From contig NZ_MKFI01000006.1 of NCBI RefSeq assembly GCF_001982635.1, positions 524,582-588,581 on the forward strand: a DNA stretch of 64,000 bases, read 5' to 3'. The notes under the pieces were generated by a model. The model made no database searches. It saw only the letters and a program-made list of their open reading frames with translations, and was not told where the DNA came from. This DNA comes from Bradyrhizobium mercantei (GTDB lineage: Bacteria > Pseudomonadota > Alphaproteobacteria > Rhizobiales > Xanthobacteraceae). Shown here one piece after another: positions 17,272-26,172 of the stretch (the stretch's first letter is position 1; every line of letters begins with the position of its first letter). Made by a program: the position numbers and the translations under genes.

Positions 17272-18465
17272 CTAGCCCGCCTTGCGCAGCCTCAGGGATT
17301 CGTAGAATGCGGTCTCGAAATTGATATAGCCGACGAACGATGTGGGATCGCCGAACGGCAGGATCTGGGTCGCCCAGTATCCGCCAAAACCGTTCTGCCG
17401 GTCGATCCAGTAGAACAGGTTGGCAAGGCCGGCCCAGCCGAGCGCGCCGGCGGGACGGCCGGTCGGAGCCTGCTCGTCATTGATCATGAAGCTCAGCGCC
17501 CAGGACTTCGACTGGCCGGGGAAGAATTCGGCGTCGTTGGCGAGCGAGGTGATCACGCCGGTGATCGCGGTGACCTTGTTGCTGCCGAGATGATTCTTCT
17601 CGGCCATCCGCACGGTCTCGGCCTTCAGCACGCGGCCGTGTTCGCCGGCGCCGTCGTTCAGCCACATCCGGATGAAGCGCATGTAATCGCCGATCGTGCC
17701 GTAAAGCCCGTGGCCGCCCATGTGGATTTCCGGATTGGCCGGTAGCTCGAAATCCATCGGCGTCAGCGAGCCGTCGGCGTTGCGGGCGTGGATCCCGGCG
17801 AGCTTGCGGCGCATCGCGTCGGTGAGCTCGAACGTCGTGTCCTGGATGCCGAGTGGTTCGAAGATCCGCGTCTTGAAGACCTCGCCGAGCCGACGGCCGG
17901 TGATCGCCTCGACGATCTGGCCGCACCAATCCATGTTGGTGCCATACTCCCACCGTTCACCCGGATCGAACAGCAGCGGGGTCATCAGCGACGCCTTGGA
18001 CGCCGTGATGACGCTGGGCTGACCCTTCTCCTGCGCGAGGCGGTTATAGGTATGGTTGATGAAGTCGTAGCTCAGGCCAGCGCTATGAACCATCAGCATG
18101 CGGGTCGTGATGTCGCGCTTCGGTGCGCGCAGCACCGGCTCGCCCTTGTCGTCAAAGCCCTCGATCACCTGGAGCTTGCCGATATCGGGTGCATAGCTTT
18201 TGGCAGGCGCGTCGAGATCGAGCTTGCCCTCCTCGACGAGTTGCAGCACCGCGGTGCCCGTGATCGCCTTGGTGGTCGAGAAGATCGCGAACACGCTGTC
18301 GGTCGTCATGTCGGCCGGCTGGTCGAGCCGGCGCTTGCCGGCGGCGCCTTCATAGATGTTGCGATGCCGGTCGGTCACCATCGCAACCACGCCGGGGACA
18401 CGCGGGTTTGAAGTCACGACGCCGTCGAGAATCGCATCTGCTGCCGCACTGAAATTCGTGCTCAT
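17272..18465 (-). CDS. Serine hydrolase, beta-lactamase class C / esterase family
   Basis: A 397-residue penicillin-binding-protein-like hydrolase. The catalytic S-x-x-K motif is in FSTTKAITG near residue 63. A Y-x-N-type motif is in WEYGTNMDW near 175, and MVHSAGLSYD is near 132. No signal peptide is visible, so it is probably a cytoplasmic esterase or lipase rather than a beta-lactamase. GGGAGGAAG precedes the ATG at 18465. It follows the Baeyer-Villiger monooxygenase on the same strand with a 39-base gap. In such pairs the monooxygenase makes an ester or lactone and the hydrolase opens it, a coherent ketone-degradation step (inference). Confidence 0.88.
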   Translation of the reverse strand: MSTNFSAAADAILDGVVTSNPRVPGVVAMVTDRHRNIYEGAAGKRRLDQPADMTTDSVFAIFSTTKAITGTAVLQLVEEGKLDLDAPAKSYAPDIGKLQVIEGFDDKGEPVLRAPKRDITTRMLMVHSAGLSYDFINHTYNRLAQEKGQPSVITASKASLMTPLLFDPGERWEYGTNMDWCGQIVEAITGRRLGEVFKTRIFEPLGIQDTTFELTDAMRRKLAGIHARNADGSLTPMDFELPANPEIHMGGHGLYGTIGDYMRFIRMWLNDGAGEHGRVLKAETVRMAEKNHLGSNKVTAITGVITSLANDAEFFPGQSKSWALSFMINDEQAPTGRPAGALGWAGLANLFYWIDRQNGFGGYWATQILPFGDPTSFVGYINFETAFYESLRLRKAG

Positions 18466-18504
18466 TGTCTTCCTCCCATATTTTGTGATGTTGACGGCAT
18501 AGTC

Positions 18505-20145
18505 CTACTGCATCGCAAATCCGCGATAGCCGCTCGCGGCCACCTCGTCGCATTTCTGGCGGTAGGTGCCGACACCGCCGCAATAGGACAGCACCCGGCG
18601 CGGCTTGCCCTCGACGTTCGAGCCGAGGTACCAGGAGTTGGTCTTCGCGATCAGCGTCGCGTTGGCGGTCTCGTCGTGATGCGCCACCCACTGATCCTCG
18701 GTATCCCTTGACGGCTCGATGACGCTCAGGTCCTTGCCGCGCATGTACTTGATGCAATCGTCGATCCACTCGACCTGCTGCTGCAGGCAGGTGGTCATGT
18801 TGCAGAGCGCGGCCGAAGGCGCGAGCGGCACCGCCGTCGTGAACAGGTTCGGATAGCCGTGAACCTGCAACCCCATGGTGGTGCGGATATCCCGGCCCCA
18901 ATCCTCCTTCAGCGAACGGCCGTCGCGGCCGCGGATATCGATCCGCGTCAATGCGCCGGTACCGGCGTCGAACCCGGTCGCCAGGATGATGACGTCGAAC
19001 TCGTGCACCGTGCCGTCGGCGGTCTGGATGCCCTCCGGTGTGATGCGGGCGATCGGATTATTCTTGACGCCGACGATCTCGACATTGGGCCGATGGAAAG
19101 CCTCGAGGAAATTGCTCTCCAGCGGCACCCGGTGCGTGCCGAAGCCGTAATCGGACGGGATCAGTTGCTCGCACAGTTTGGGGTCCTTGATCCGTTCGCG
19201 CATCTTCTCGCGCACGAATTCGGTGATCTCGGCGTTGACGGCTTCGTCGAAGAACAGTTCGGCGAAGGACGACACCCACAATTTGAGCGATCCGTGGTTC
19301 CAGCACTCCTCGATCACCTCGCGGCGCTGCGGCGGCGTCAGGTCGGCCCAGGCGTGCTCGAAGTCGAACTCGAAACCGGTAAAGGTCTTCGGCAGCCGTT
19401 CGGTGAGGAATTTGAACTTCGACTTGTAGGCTTCGGCATCCGACGCATCCCATTTCGGGTTCTTCATCGGGATGATGTATTGCGGGGTGCGGATGAACAC
19501 CTTGAGATGGCCGACCTCGCCGGCGATCGACTGGATCACCTGGATTCCGGTGGCACCGTTGCCGACCACGCCGACACGCTTGCCGGCGAGCTCGATCGGT
19601 CCCTTGGGCCAACGCGCGGTATGGAACAGCTTGCCTTCGAACGTCTCCTGCCCGGGGAAGGACACGTGCGGGGCCGACAGCATGCCGCAGCAGGTGACCA
19701 GGAACTGGGTGTCGATCACGTCGCCCTTGTCGGTCGTGACCAGCCAGCGCTGCGTCGCCTCATCGAAATGCGCGCTCTTGACCGTGGTACCGAACTGGAT
19801 GTCCTTCTTGAGGTCGAGGCGGTCGGCCACATAATTCAGCCAGCGCTCGATTTCCGGTTGCCCTGGAAAGCGTTCGCTCCAGCTCCAGCCTTTGTAGAGA
19901 TCCTCGGAGAACAAATACTGATAGGTGTGGCCTTCGGAATCGAAGCGAGCACCGGGATAGCGGTTCCAGTACCAGGTGCCGCCGACGCTCGATCCGGCGT
20001 CAATAGCCCTGACGCTCAAGCCCTGCTCGCGCAGGCGGAACAATTGATAGAGCCCGGCAACGCCGGCACCGATCACCACGGCGTCGAATTTGGATGTCGC
20101 GTGCGTGCCATTGCTTCCATTGGACCTGGTTGCGGTCGCAGTCAT
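18505..20145 (-). CDS. Flavin-containing (Baeyer-Villiger type) monooxygenase
   Basis: A 546-residue NADPH- and FAD-dependent monooxygenase that would insert oxygen next to a ketone carbonyl. The first Rossmann motif VIGAGVAGLYQL is near residue 23. The BVMO fingerprint F-x-G-x3-H-x3-W is seen as FEGKLFHTARWP near 172. A second Rossmann motif VGVVGNGATGIQV follows near 192. The N-terminus (MTATATRSNGSNG) is flexible. The start at 20145 is set by AGGAGG immediately upstream; a longer TTG frame runs into the divergent promoter region. It is followed by a serine hydrolase gene (39 bases) and is divergent from an AraC-type regulator, a typical regulator-BVMO-esterase module. Confidence 0.92.
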   Translation of the reverse strand: MTATATRSNGSNGTHATSKFDAVVIGAGVAGLYQLFRLREQGLSVRAIDAGSSVGGTWYWNRYPGARFDSEGHTYQYLFSEDLYKGWSWSERFPGQPEIERWLNYVADRLDLKKDIQFGTTVKSAHFDEATQRWLVTTDKGDVIDTQFLVTCCGMLSAPHVSFPGQETFEGKLFHTARWPKGPIELAGKRVGVVGNGATGIQVIQSIAGEVGHLKVFIRTPQYIIPMKNPKWDASDAEAYKSKFKFLTERLPKTFTGFEFDFEHAWADLTPPQRREVIEECWNHGSLKLWVSSFAELFFDEAVNAEITEFVREKMRERIKDPKLCEQLIPSDYGFGTHRVPLESNFLEAFHRPNVEIVGVKNNPIARITPEGIQTADGTVHEFDVIILATGFDAGTGALTRIDIRGRDGRSLKEDWGRDIRTTMGLQVHGYPNLFTTAVPLAPSAALCNMTTCLQQQVEWIDDCIKYMRGKDLSVIEPSRDTEDQWVAHHDETANATLIAKTNSWYLGSNVEGKPRRVLSYCGGVGTYRQKCDEVAASGYRGFAMQ

Positions 20146-20451
20146 GGTTTCCTCCTGGGTGTTTCGCACGCCCTTTCCCATCCGCTGCATCGCGGGATGA
20201 CGGTGCGTTGCGCCAATTTGAGCCCCCGGCGGCATGAACGGAGCTGCCGGGACGCACAGGAGGCTATGGCGCTTGCGGCTTCCGGCGCTTGGACGAAACC
20301 GACAATCTCTGGAACGCGGCCGCGATCGCCGGTCGGCCATTGGTCTCCTTGGCAAACGGCGAAAGCGGCCTATTCTGGCCTCAGCCGTCCGGCCAAAAAG
20401 ACAAGAAGAAGCGGTCAACCGCCGATGGTTTCCAGGGAGGAGGCTCGCGCG

Positions 20452-21354
20452 ATGGGCCAGTTGATCACGGTCGAGGAACTGCCGCGCTACGCTCCCGGCG
20501 AGATGAAGCTGGATAGTTCGCCGGTCGGCCGGAACGATTTCCGGCTGCGCATCTTCCGCTACGCGCCATCAGACATCTGGGTCCCGCCGTCGGAGAACTT
20601 CCTCCTCGTGCTCTATCGCGACGGCGTGACGTCGATGAACCGCCGTGTCGGCAGTGCGTGGAAGCAGGATCACGTCGGTCGCGGCGTCACGTCGCTTTTG
20701 ACGCGCGCCGAACCGTCAAGCTGGCACTGGAAGAACGACATCGAGGTCAGCCATTTCTACATCTCTCCTGCCTTGATGACGAAGACGGCGAGCGATGCCT
20801 TCGACCGCGACGCCGAGACGGTCGAGCTTCACGACCTGCTCAAGGTCGAAGATCCGATGCTGACCTGGATCAACGACCAGATGGTTCAGGAAGTCGCCGC
20901 CGGCGGTCCGGGTGGCCGCCTCTGCTACGACGCGCTGGCGCTACAGGCCAGCGTGCACATCCTGCGCAAATACGCCGCGATCGAGTTCAAGATGCCCTGC
21001 GCGCAGGGCAGGTTCAGGCCGGCGCATGCGCGGTTGATCGAGGACTATGTCGAGCAGAACATCTCCCGGAACATCACGCTGGAGGAGCTCGCCAACATCT
21101 GCAATTGCACGCCGGTGCAGTTCGCGCGCAAGTTCCGCGTCCACTACGGCACGCGGCCGCATGCCTATGTCCTGCGGCGCAAGGTCGAACGTGCATGCCA
21201 GCATCTGCGCAGGGATCGCGTGGCGCTGAAGGAGATCGCGCTGCTCGCAGGCTTCGCCGACCAGAGCCATCTCAATCGCGTGTTCCGGCAGCTCATGAAC
21301 GTGACGCCGGCGGAGTACCGCCGGCAGGTCTGCGAGACGAAGCTCGAGGCGTGA
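20452..21354 (+). CDS. AraC family transcriptional regulator
   Basis: A 300-residue regulator with an AraC-binding-like N-terminal domain (about residues 30-170) and a C-terminal double helix-turn-helix (about 195-290: NITLEELANICNCTPVQFAR, VALKEIALLAGFADQSHLN). GGGAGGAGG lies about 10 bases before the ATG at 20452; an in-frame ATG at 20425 starts upstream of that site and is less likely. A very long frame extends far upstream, but it is only the mirror of the monooxygenase gene. Divergence from the BVMO/hydrolase pair suggests that it controls them in response to their substrate. Confidence 0.9.
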   Translation: MGQLITVEELPRYAPGEMKLDSSPVGRNDFRLRIFRYAPSDIWVPPSENFLLVLYRDGVTSMNRRVGSAWKQDHVGRGVTSLLTRAEPSSWHWKNDIEVSHFYISPALMTKTASDAFDRDAETVELHDLLKVEDPMLTWINDQMVQEVAAGGPGGRLCYDALALQASVHILRKYAAIEFKMPCAQGRFRPAHARLIEDYVEQNISRNITLEELANICNCTPVQFARKFRVHYGTRPHAYVLRRKVERACQHLRRDRVALKEIALLAGFADQSHLNRVFRQLMNVTPAEYRRQVCETKLEA

Positions 21355-21376
21355 GCGACGCGGGTCGGCGATCGGC

Positions 21377-22411
21377 CTACACTGACGGCGGATTGATCCG
21401 GGCGAAGCCCTCCTGGATGCGGTAGGGGTAGTATGGATACGGCGGCATCACCGCGCTGGCCTTGTCGAGCCGCGCGATCTGGTCCGGCGAGAGCGACCAT
21501 CCGATCGCGCCGAGATTGTCGCGCAGCTGCGCCTCGTCGCGCGCGCCGATGATGACGGAAGACACGCTGGGACGCGTGAGCAGCCAGGCAATCGCGATCT
21601 GCGGCACGGTGCGGCCGGTTTCTGTGGCCACGGCGTCCAGCGCATCGACGATCGCGTAAAGCTTCTCGTCGTCGACCGCCGGACCGAACTGCGCGGTCTC
21701 ATGCAGCCGGCTGTTCGCCGGCAGCTTCTGCCCGCGCCTGATCTTGCCGGTGAGGCGGCCCCAGCCGAGCGGGCTCCAGACCAGCGCGCCGACGCCCTGA
21801 TCGAGCGCGAGCGGCATCAGCTCGGATTCATAGTCGCGGCCGACCAGCGAATAATAGACCTGGTGCGCGACGTAGCGCGGCCAGCCGTGCCGTTCGGCAA
21901 TGCCGAGCGATTTCATCAAATGCCAGCCCGAGAAATTCGAGGCGCCGACATAACGCAGCTTGCCGGCGCGCACCAGCGTATCGAGCGTCGACAGCACCTC
22001 GTCGATCGGCGTGAAGGCGTCGAAGGCATGAAGCTGCAAAAGATCAATGTAGTCGGTGCCGAGCCGGCGCAGCGCAGCATCGACCGACGCGACGAGGCGA
22101 TAGCGCGAGCTGCCGGCATCGAGCGGACCGTCACCCATCGGCAGGCCGGTCTTGGTCGAGATCAGCACCTTGTCGCGGCGGCCCTTGATCGCGGCACCGA
22201 GGATCTCTTCCGACGCACCGTTGGAATAGACGTCGGCGGTGTCGAACAAATTGACGCCGGCCTCGAGGCAGATGTCGATCAGCCGTCGCGCCTCGCTGGC
22301 GTCACTGCGTCCCCAAGCGGAGAACAAGGGTCCGTGGCCGCCGAAGGTGCCGGTGCCGAAGCTGAGCACGGGGACCTTCAGGCCGGACGCGCCGAGATTG
22401 CGGTATTCCAT
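21377..22411 (-). CDS. Aldo/keto reductase
   Basis: A 344-residue NAD(P)H-dependent oxidoreductase with a TIM-barrel fold. The catalytic tetrad is visible: Asp and Tyr in NLFDTADVYSNG near residue 53, Lys in ISTKTG near 88, and His in LLQLHAFDAF near 130. The C-terminal cofactor loop is VSSVIIGARDEAQLRDNL near 290. The start at 22411 has AAGGAG 7 bases upstream; the neighbouring in-frame ATG two codons earlier sits too close to it. The longer frame is spurious because it is antisense-phase to the MFS gene. It lies 23 bases after the MFS transporter stop on the same strand, so they are probably co-transcribed. Confidence 0.92.
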   Translation of the reverse strand: MEYRNLGASGLKVPVLSFGTGTFGGHGPLFSAWGRSDASEARRLIDICLEAGVNLFDTADVYSNGASEEILGAAIKGRRDKVLISTKTGLPMGDGPLDAGSSRYRLVASVDAALRRLGTDYIDLLQLHAFDAFTPIDEVLSTLDTLVRAGKLRYVGASNFSGWHLMKSLGIAERHGWPRYVAHQVYYSLVGRDYESELMPLALDQGVGALVWSPLGWGRLTGKIRRGQKLPANSRLHETAQFGPAVDDEKLYAIVDALDAVATETGRTVPQIAIAWLLTRPSVSSVIIGARDEAQLRDNLGAIGWSLSPDQIARLDKASAVMPPYPYYPYRIQEGFARINPPSV

Positions 22412-22434
22412 GGTCATACTCCTTGTGATGCTGT

Positions 22435-23616
22435 TCATTCCGCCGGGCACTGCGTGGCCAGCTCGACCGGCCGATCGAGCCGCAGGCTCCACAGCGCAAG
22501 CAGCAACCCGACCGCGGTGATCACGGCGGCAACCAGCGGCAGCGCGCCGAGACCGAGGCCGCGATCGATGGTGACGCCGCCGGCCCAGGCGCCGAGCGCG
22601 TTGCCGAGATTGAAGGCCGCGATGTTCAGGCTCGAGGCCAGCGTCCGCCCTTCGACGCCGGCGGCTTCCAGCACGCGAAGCTGCAGCGGCGCGACGGTTG
22701 CGAAGGCGGCGATGCCAAGCACGAACAGCAGCGCGACAACCAATGCCTTGATCGAGACGGCGGCCGAGAGCGCCACCAGAACAATGGCGAGCCCACCGAG
22801 CGACACCAGCAACGCACGCGCGAGTCCCTTGTCGGCGAGCCGCCCGCCCGCGACATTGCCGATCGCAAGGCCGGCGCCGAACACCAGCAGGATCGGCGAC
22901 ACCGCAGCGTCGGAGAATCCGGTCAGCCGCGTCAGGATCGGCTGCACATAGGTGAAGACCGCGAACAAGCCGCCGAAGCCGAACACCGTCATGGCAAGCC
23001 CGAGCAGCACCTGCGGCCGGCCGAGCACCGCGAGCTCCTCGCGCAGCGGCGCCGGCTTGTCCTTGGCGCCGACATGGCCGGGGACCAGCACCGCCAGCAC
23101 GATGAAGGCGATCACGCCGATCACAGCCACCGCCCAGAACGCCGCGCGCCAGCCGAGCATCAGGCCGAACCAGGCGCCGAAGGGCACGCCGAGCAAGGTC
23201 GCGACCGTCAGCCCGATGAACATCGTGGCGATCGCCGACGCCTTCTTGTCTTCCGGGACCAGGCTTGTCGCGACCACCGAGCCGACGCCGAAGAAGGTGC
23301 CGTGCGCCAGCGAGGTGAGGATGCGCGCCGCCATGAGCAATTCGTAGTTCGGCGCCAGCGCGCAGGCCGCGTTGCCGAGCGTGAAGATGGCCATCAGCGC
23401 CAGCAACACCGCCTTGCGCGGCATCCACCGTGTCCCGAGGGTGAGGATCGGCGCGCCGACGAACACGCCGAGCGCGTAGCCGGAGATCAAAAGACCAGCC
23501 GCAGAGACCGAGACATGCATGTGGGCGGCGACCTGCAGCAGCAGTCCCATGATGAGGAATTCGGTGGTGCCGATGCCAAAGGCACCGGCGGTCAAGGCAA
23601 GGACTGCGAGAGGCAT
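22435..23616 (-). CDS. MFS efflux transporter (sugar/drug efflux type)
   Basis: A 393-residue inner-membrane protein with about 12 hydrophobic segments, of the arabinose-efflux-permease/drug:H+ antiporter type. GAFGIGTTEFLIMGLL is in the first helix, the loop 2-3 motif is seen as GTRWMPRKAVL near residue 67, and MAARILTSLAHGTFFGVG is in helix 4. The start at 23616 (MPLAVLALTAG) has GGAG 7 bases upstream; the longer frame adds a non-membrane N-terminus. It is the first gene of an MFS-aldo/keto reductase unit and is divergent, across about 100 bases, from a LysR regulator. Confidence 0.9.
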   Translation of the reverse strand: MPLAVLALTAGAFGIGTTEFLIMGLLLQVAAHMHVSVSAAGLLISGYALGVFVGAPILTLGTRWMPRKAVLLALMAIFTLGNAACALAPNYELLMAARILTSLAHGTFFGVGSVVATSLVPEDKKASAIATMFIGLTVATLLGVPFGAWFGLMLGWRAAFWAVAVIGVIAFIVLAVLVPGHVGAKDKPAPLREELAVLGRPQVLLGLAMTVFGFGGLFAVFTYVQPILTRLTGFSDAAVSPILLVFGAGLAIGNVAGGRLADKGLARALLVSLGGLAIVLVALSAAVSIKALVVALLFVLGIAAFATVAPLQLRVLEAAGVEGRTLASSLNIAAFNLGNALGAWAGGVTIDRGLGLGALPLVAAVITAVGLLLALWSLRLDRPVELATQCPAE

Positions 23617-23716
23617 GTGTCGCTCCGGGAGTAAGGATTCCGCAATGCGACATAGCGGTCCGGGCGAGGAAGGATTAGAATGGCCGCAATCCAATCATTT
23701 GTGACGTGAATTCAAG

Positions 23717-24673
23717 ATGGCCCGAATAGACACCAACCGCTCCGGCGAAATGGACGTGTTCGTCCGCGTCGTCGATCTCGGCGGCTTCACCGCTGCCGCA
23801 AACAGCCTGCGCCAGACGCCATCGGGCGTCAGCAAGCTGGTCTCCCGGCTCGAGACGCGGCTCGGCACGCGGCTGGTCAACCGCACCACGCGCAAGCTCC
23901 AACTCACCGAAGAGGGCCAGGCGTTCTATCAGCGCGCGCAGCGCATCCTCGCCGACATCGACGAGGCCGAACGCGAGGCCGCCTCCTGCGTGCCGCGCGG
24001 CCATCTCACCGTGAACAGCAACATCCCGTTCGGCATGCTGCATGTGATGCCGCTGCTGCCACGCTTCATGCGCGAGCATCCCGACATCACGCTCGACGTC
24101 GTGCTGACCGACACGCTGGTCGATCTGATGCAGGAGCGCGCCGATGTCGCGATCCGCGCCGGCCCGCTCGGCGCCTCGCGGCTGATCGCGCGCAAGCTCG
24201 GCACCAGCCGCATGGCGGTGGTCGCCGCGCCGTCCTATCTCGCGCGCTTCGGCATCCCGAAGACCCCGGCCGACCTCACCTCTCACCGCGGCATCGGCTG
24301 GACCTTTCCGCGCAGCATCCGCGGCTGGCCGTTCCGCCGCGCCGAAAAGATCGAGGAAGCACTGCCGCCGCCGGTCGCCCGCGCCAGCGACGGCGAGACC
24401 GCGCGCCAGCTCACGCTCGGCGGCATCGGGCTCGGACGGCTGGCGCTGTTTCACATCGGTCCCGACATCGAGGCCGGGCGCCTGGTACCGGTGCTGCAAA
24501 ACCTCAATCCCGGCGATCGCGAGGATATCCACGCGGTCTATGTCGGCCATGCCGGCCCGCTGCCGGCACGGGTACGCGCCTTCATCGATTTCCTGGCACA
24601 ACACATCCGCATCGGCGACCCGGCGCTGAAGCGCGGCCCGGACGGAAAATGGAAGATCGTGGGTGGCAAGTGA
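23717..24673 (+). CDS. LysR family transcriptional regulator
   Basis: A 318-residue regulator. The N-terminal HTH is at residues 10-68 (MDVFVRVVDLGGFTAAANSL, TPSGVSKLVSRLETRLGTRL), and the effector-binding domain is at about 95-300 (LTVNSNIPFGMLHVMPLL...). It is divergent from the MFS/aldo-keto reductase genes, which are its probable targets. It is followed 7 bases later by a SRPBCC-domain gene that may be co-transcribed. Confidence 0.92.
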   Translation: MARIDTNRSGEMDVFVRVVDLGGFTAAANSLRQTPSGVSKLVSRLETRLGTRLVNRTTRKLQLTEEGQAFYQRAQRILADIDEAEREAASCVPRGHLTVNSNIPFGMLHVMPLLPRFMREHPDITLDVVLTDTLVDLMQERADVAIRAGPLGASRLIARKLGTSRMAVVAAPSYLARFGIPKTPADLTSHRGIGWTFPRSIRGWPFRRAEKIEEALPPPVARASDGETARQLTLGGIGLGRLALFHIGPDIEAGRLVPVLQNLNPGDREDIHAVYVGHAGPLPARVRAFIDFLAQHIRIGDPALKRGPDGKWKIVGGK

Positions 24674-24680
24674 GCATGCG

Positions 24681-25169
24681 ATGAACGACGCCCCGTCGAC
24701 CTTCCAGACTGTCAGTGAGTCGATCCGCATCACCGCGGAACCCAAGCAGGTGTGGGACGCGGTCATGGATCCCAAAGCGGGCGAGGCATGGCGCAACGCC
24801 CATTTCAAGACGGACTGGCGGATCGGCGCACCGATCACGATCGAGGCCGAGATCGGCGCGAAGCGCTATCGCGACAAGGGGCGCGTCATCCGCGTCGAAC
24901 CGCCAGTGCTGCTCGCATACGCCTATTGGTCGCGGGTCTCCGGCCTGCCGGATGTTCCGCAATCCTATGCGACGATCACGATGACGCTCGCGGCTGACGG
25001 CGGCGAGACGGTGCTGACCGTCACCCAGCAGGTGCCGCCGTCACCGGTCCGCCGCGGCAACGGATGGGAAATCGGCGCCGAGTCCGGCGCCAGGCATGTC
25101 GCCTTCTACTGGCGCATGGCGCTGCCGCGCCTGAAGCGGGCCGTCGAGCAAGGACGCGCCGCGCGATAG
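24681..25169 (+). CDS. SRPBCC domain protein (AHSA1/polyketide-cyclase-like)
   Basis: A 162-residue START/Bet-v1-like ligand-binding fold: SESIRITAEPKQVWDAVMDP at the N-terminus, VLLAYAYWSRVSGLP near residue 78, and a C-terminal helix (ESGARHVAFYWRMALPRLKR). Proteins of this group bind small hydrophobic ligands or act as toxin-antidote-like or stress proteins. No specific role can be assigned. The ATG at 24681 is preferred; a GTG at 24663 would overlap the preceding LysR stop. Likely expressed with that LysR gene. Confidence 0.82.
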   Translation: MNDAPSTFQTVSESIRITAEPKQVWDAVMDPKAGEAWRNAHFKTDWRIGAPITIEAEIGAKRYRDKGRVIRVEPPVLLAYAYWSRVSGLPDVPQSYATITMTLAADGGETVLTVTQQVPPSPVRRGNGWEIGAESGARHVAFYWRMALPRLKRAVEQGRAAR

Positions 25170-25175
25170 CGTGGC

Positions 25176-25925
25176 CTAGGTTCGCTTCAACAGATAGAGC
25201 CGCGTGACGTAGGGAAACACCACTTCCTCTGCATCGCCGAGACCAGCCTCGCGCAAGATCTCGTCCGTCCTGTCGCGAACGAGCGCCTTTTCGGCATCCG
25301 GAAGTGCCGCAACGTAGCTCGTCGACACGACGCGCTCGTAGACCCCGGACCGCGCCATCCGGTGCGGATGGTCCTGCACGATCTCCTGCTCCAGCGCGAA
25401 GCGCGGATCATTCAGGATCCAGCGCCAGCGCCCCGATTGATGCCGGGGCGTATCGCCGGCGTATTTTTCGATCATGCGCGACAACGCCAGGACCCACGGC
25501 GTGCCGTCATCCCTGACATTCCAGATCAACGCAAACGTTCCACCCGGACGCAGCAGCCGGGCAACCTCGGCGACCGACGCCTCGTTGTCGAACCAGTGAA
25601 AGGCCTGAGCGCAGGTGACGAGATCGACGCTACCGGTCTCAAGATCGATCGCATCGGCGCGGGTGTTGATGACCTCGATCCCTGCCTCGGTCGCGAGCTT
25701 CGCCGACATCTCGGTGACGGGCTCGATAGCGACCAGACGGGCCGTCTCGGATAAATGCGGAAGCAGCAGCCGGGTGAACTTGCCGGTTCCGGCACCGAGA
25801 TCGACGACGCAATGCGCGGTCTGAAGCGGAAGGGCGGCAACGATGGCGGCCGGGTAGCCGGGGCGGCCGGTCTCGTAAGCACTGACCGCGACACGATAGT
25901 TTTCAGCCGTGGGGTTCAGTGTCAT
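25176..25925 (-). CDS. Class I SAM-dependent methyltransferase
   Basis: A 249-residue methyltransferase with motif I VVDLGAGTGKFTRLLL near residue 40, VAIEPVTEM near 64 (motif II) and VDLVTCAQAFHWFD near 98. The C-terminal half (WALSRMIEKY-like helices, SGVYERVVSTSYVAALPDAE) matches the family often annotated as methyltransferase type 11. Cytoplasmic; substrate unknown. It is convergent with the SRPBCC gene (6 bases between stops) and divergent from the Hsp70-like gene. Confidence 0.9.
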   Translation of the reverse strand: MTLNPTAENYRVAVSAYETGRPGYPAAIVAALPLQTAHCVVDLGAGTGKFTRLLLPHLSETARLVAIEPVTEMSAKLATEAGIEVINTRADAIDLETGSVDLVTCAQAFHWFDNEASVAEVARLLRPGGTFALIWNVRDDGTPWVLALSRMIEKYAGDTPRHQSGRWRWILNDPRFALEQEIVQDHPHRMARSGVYERVVSTSYVAALPDAEKALVRDRTDEILREAGLGDAEEVVFPYVTRLYLLKRT

Positions 25926-26172
25926 ACGCTTCTCCTGCGAGCCGAGCGGTGTACCCTGCCACCTTGCCTGACGGTTATAGAGCAGCGAGCGCGCCGGACC
26001 GGAAGAGCGTGTCGAGTCACGTTTCGCTGAACGTTCGTCACTTTGCTGTCACAGCCGCTCCCGGAGCAGAGCCATACTCCTGGCGGCGCACACGCACGCA
26101 CCGAAAGGGTTGGCAAGTCAGGCCAAAGCCGCTAAAGGTCCGCCCCCTTTCACATCAAATTCCGAGCATGAC

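Noticed and set aside
18859..20451. A very long plus-strand open frame that runs into the AraC gene
   Set aside because: It is the complementary phase of the monooxygenase gene in high-GC DNA. Only the part from 20452 has AraC homology and a ribosome binding site.
22412..23653. Upstream extension of the aldo/keto reductase frame
   Set aside because: It is a same-strand out-of-phase shadow of the MFS gene with His/Arg-rich composition. The reductase domain starts at 22411.
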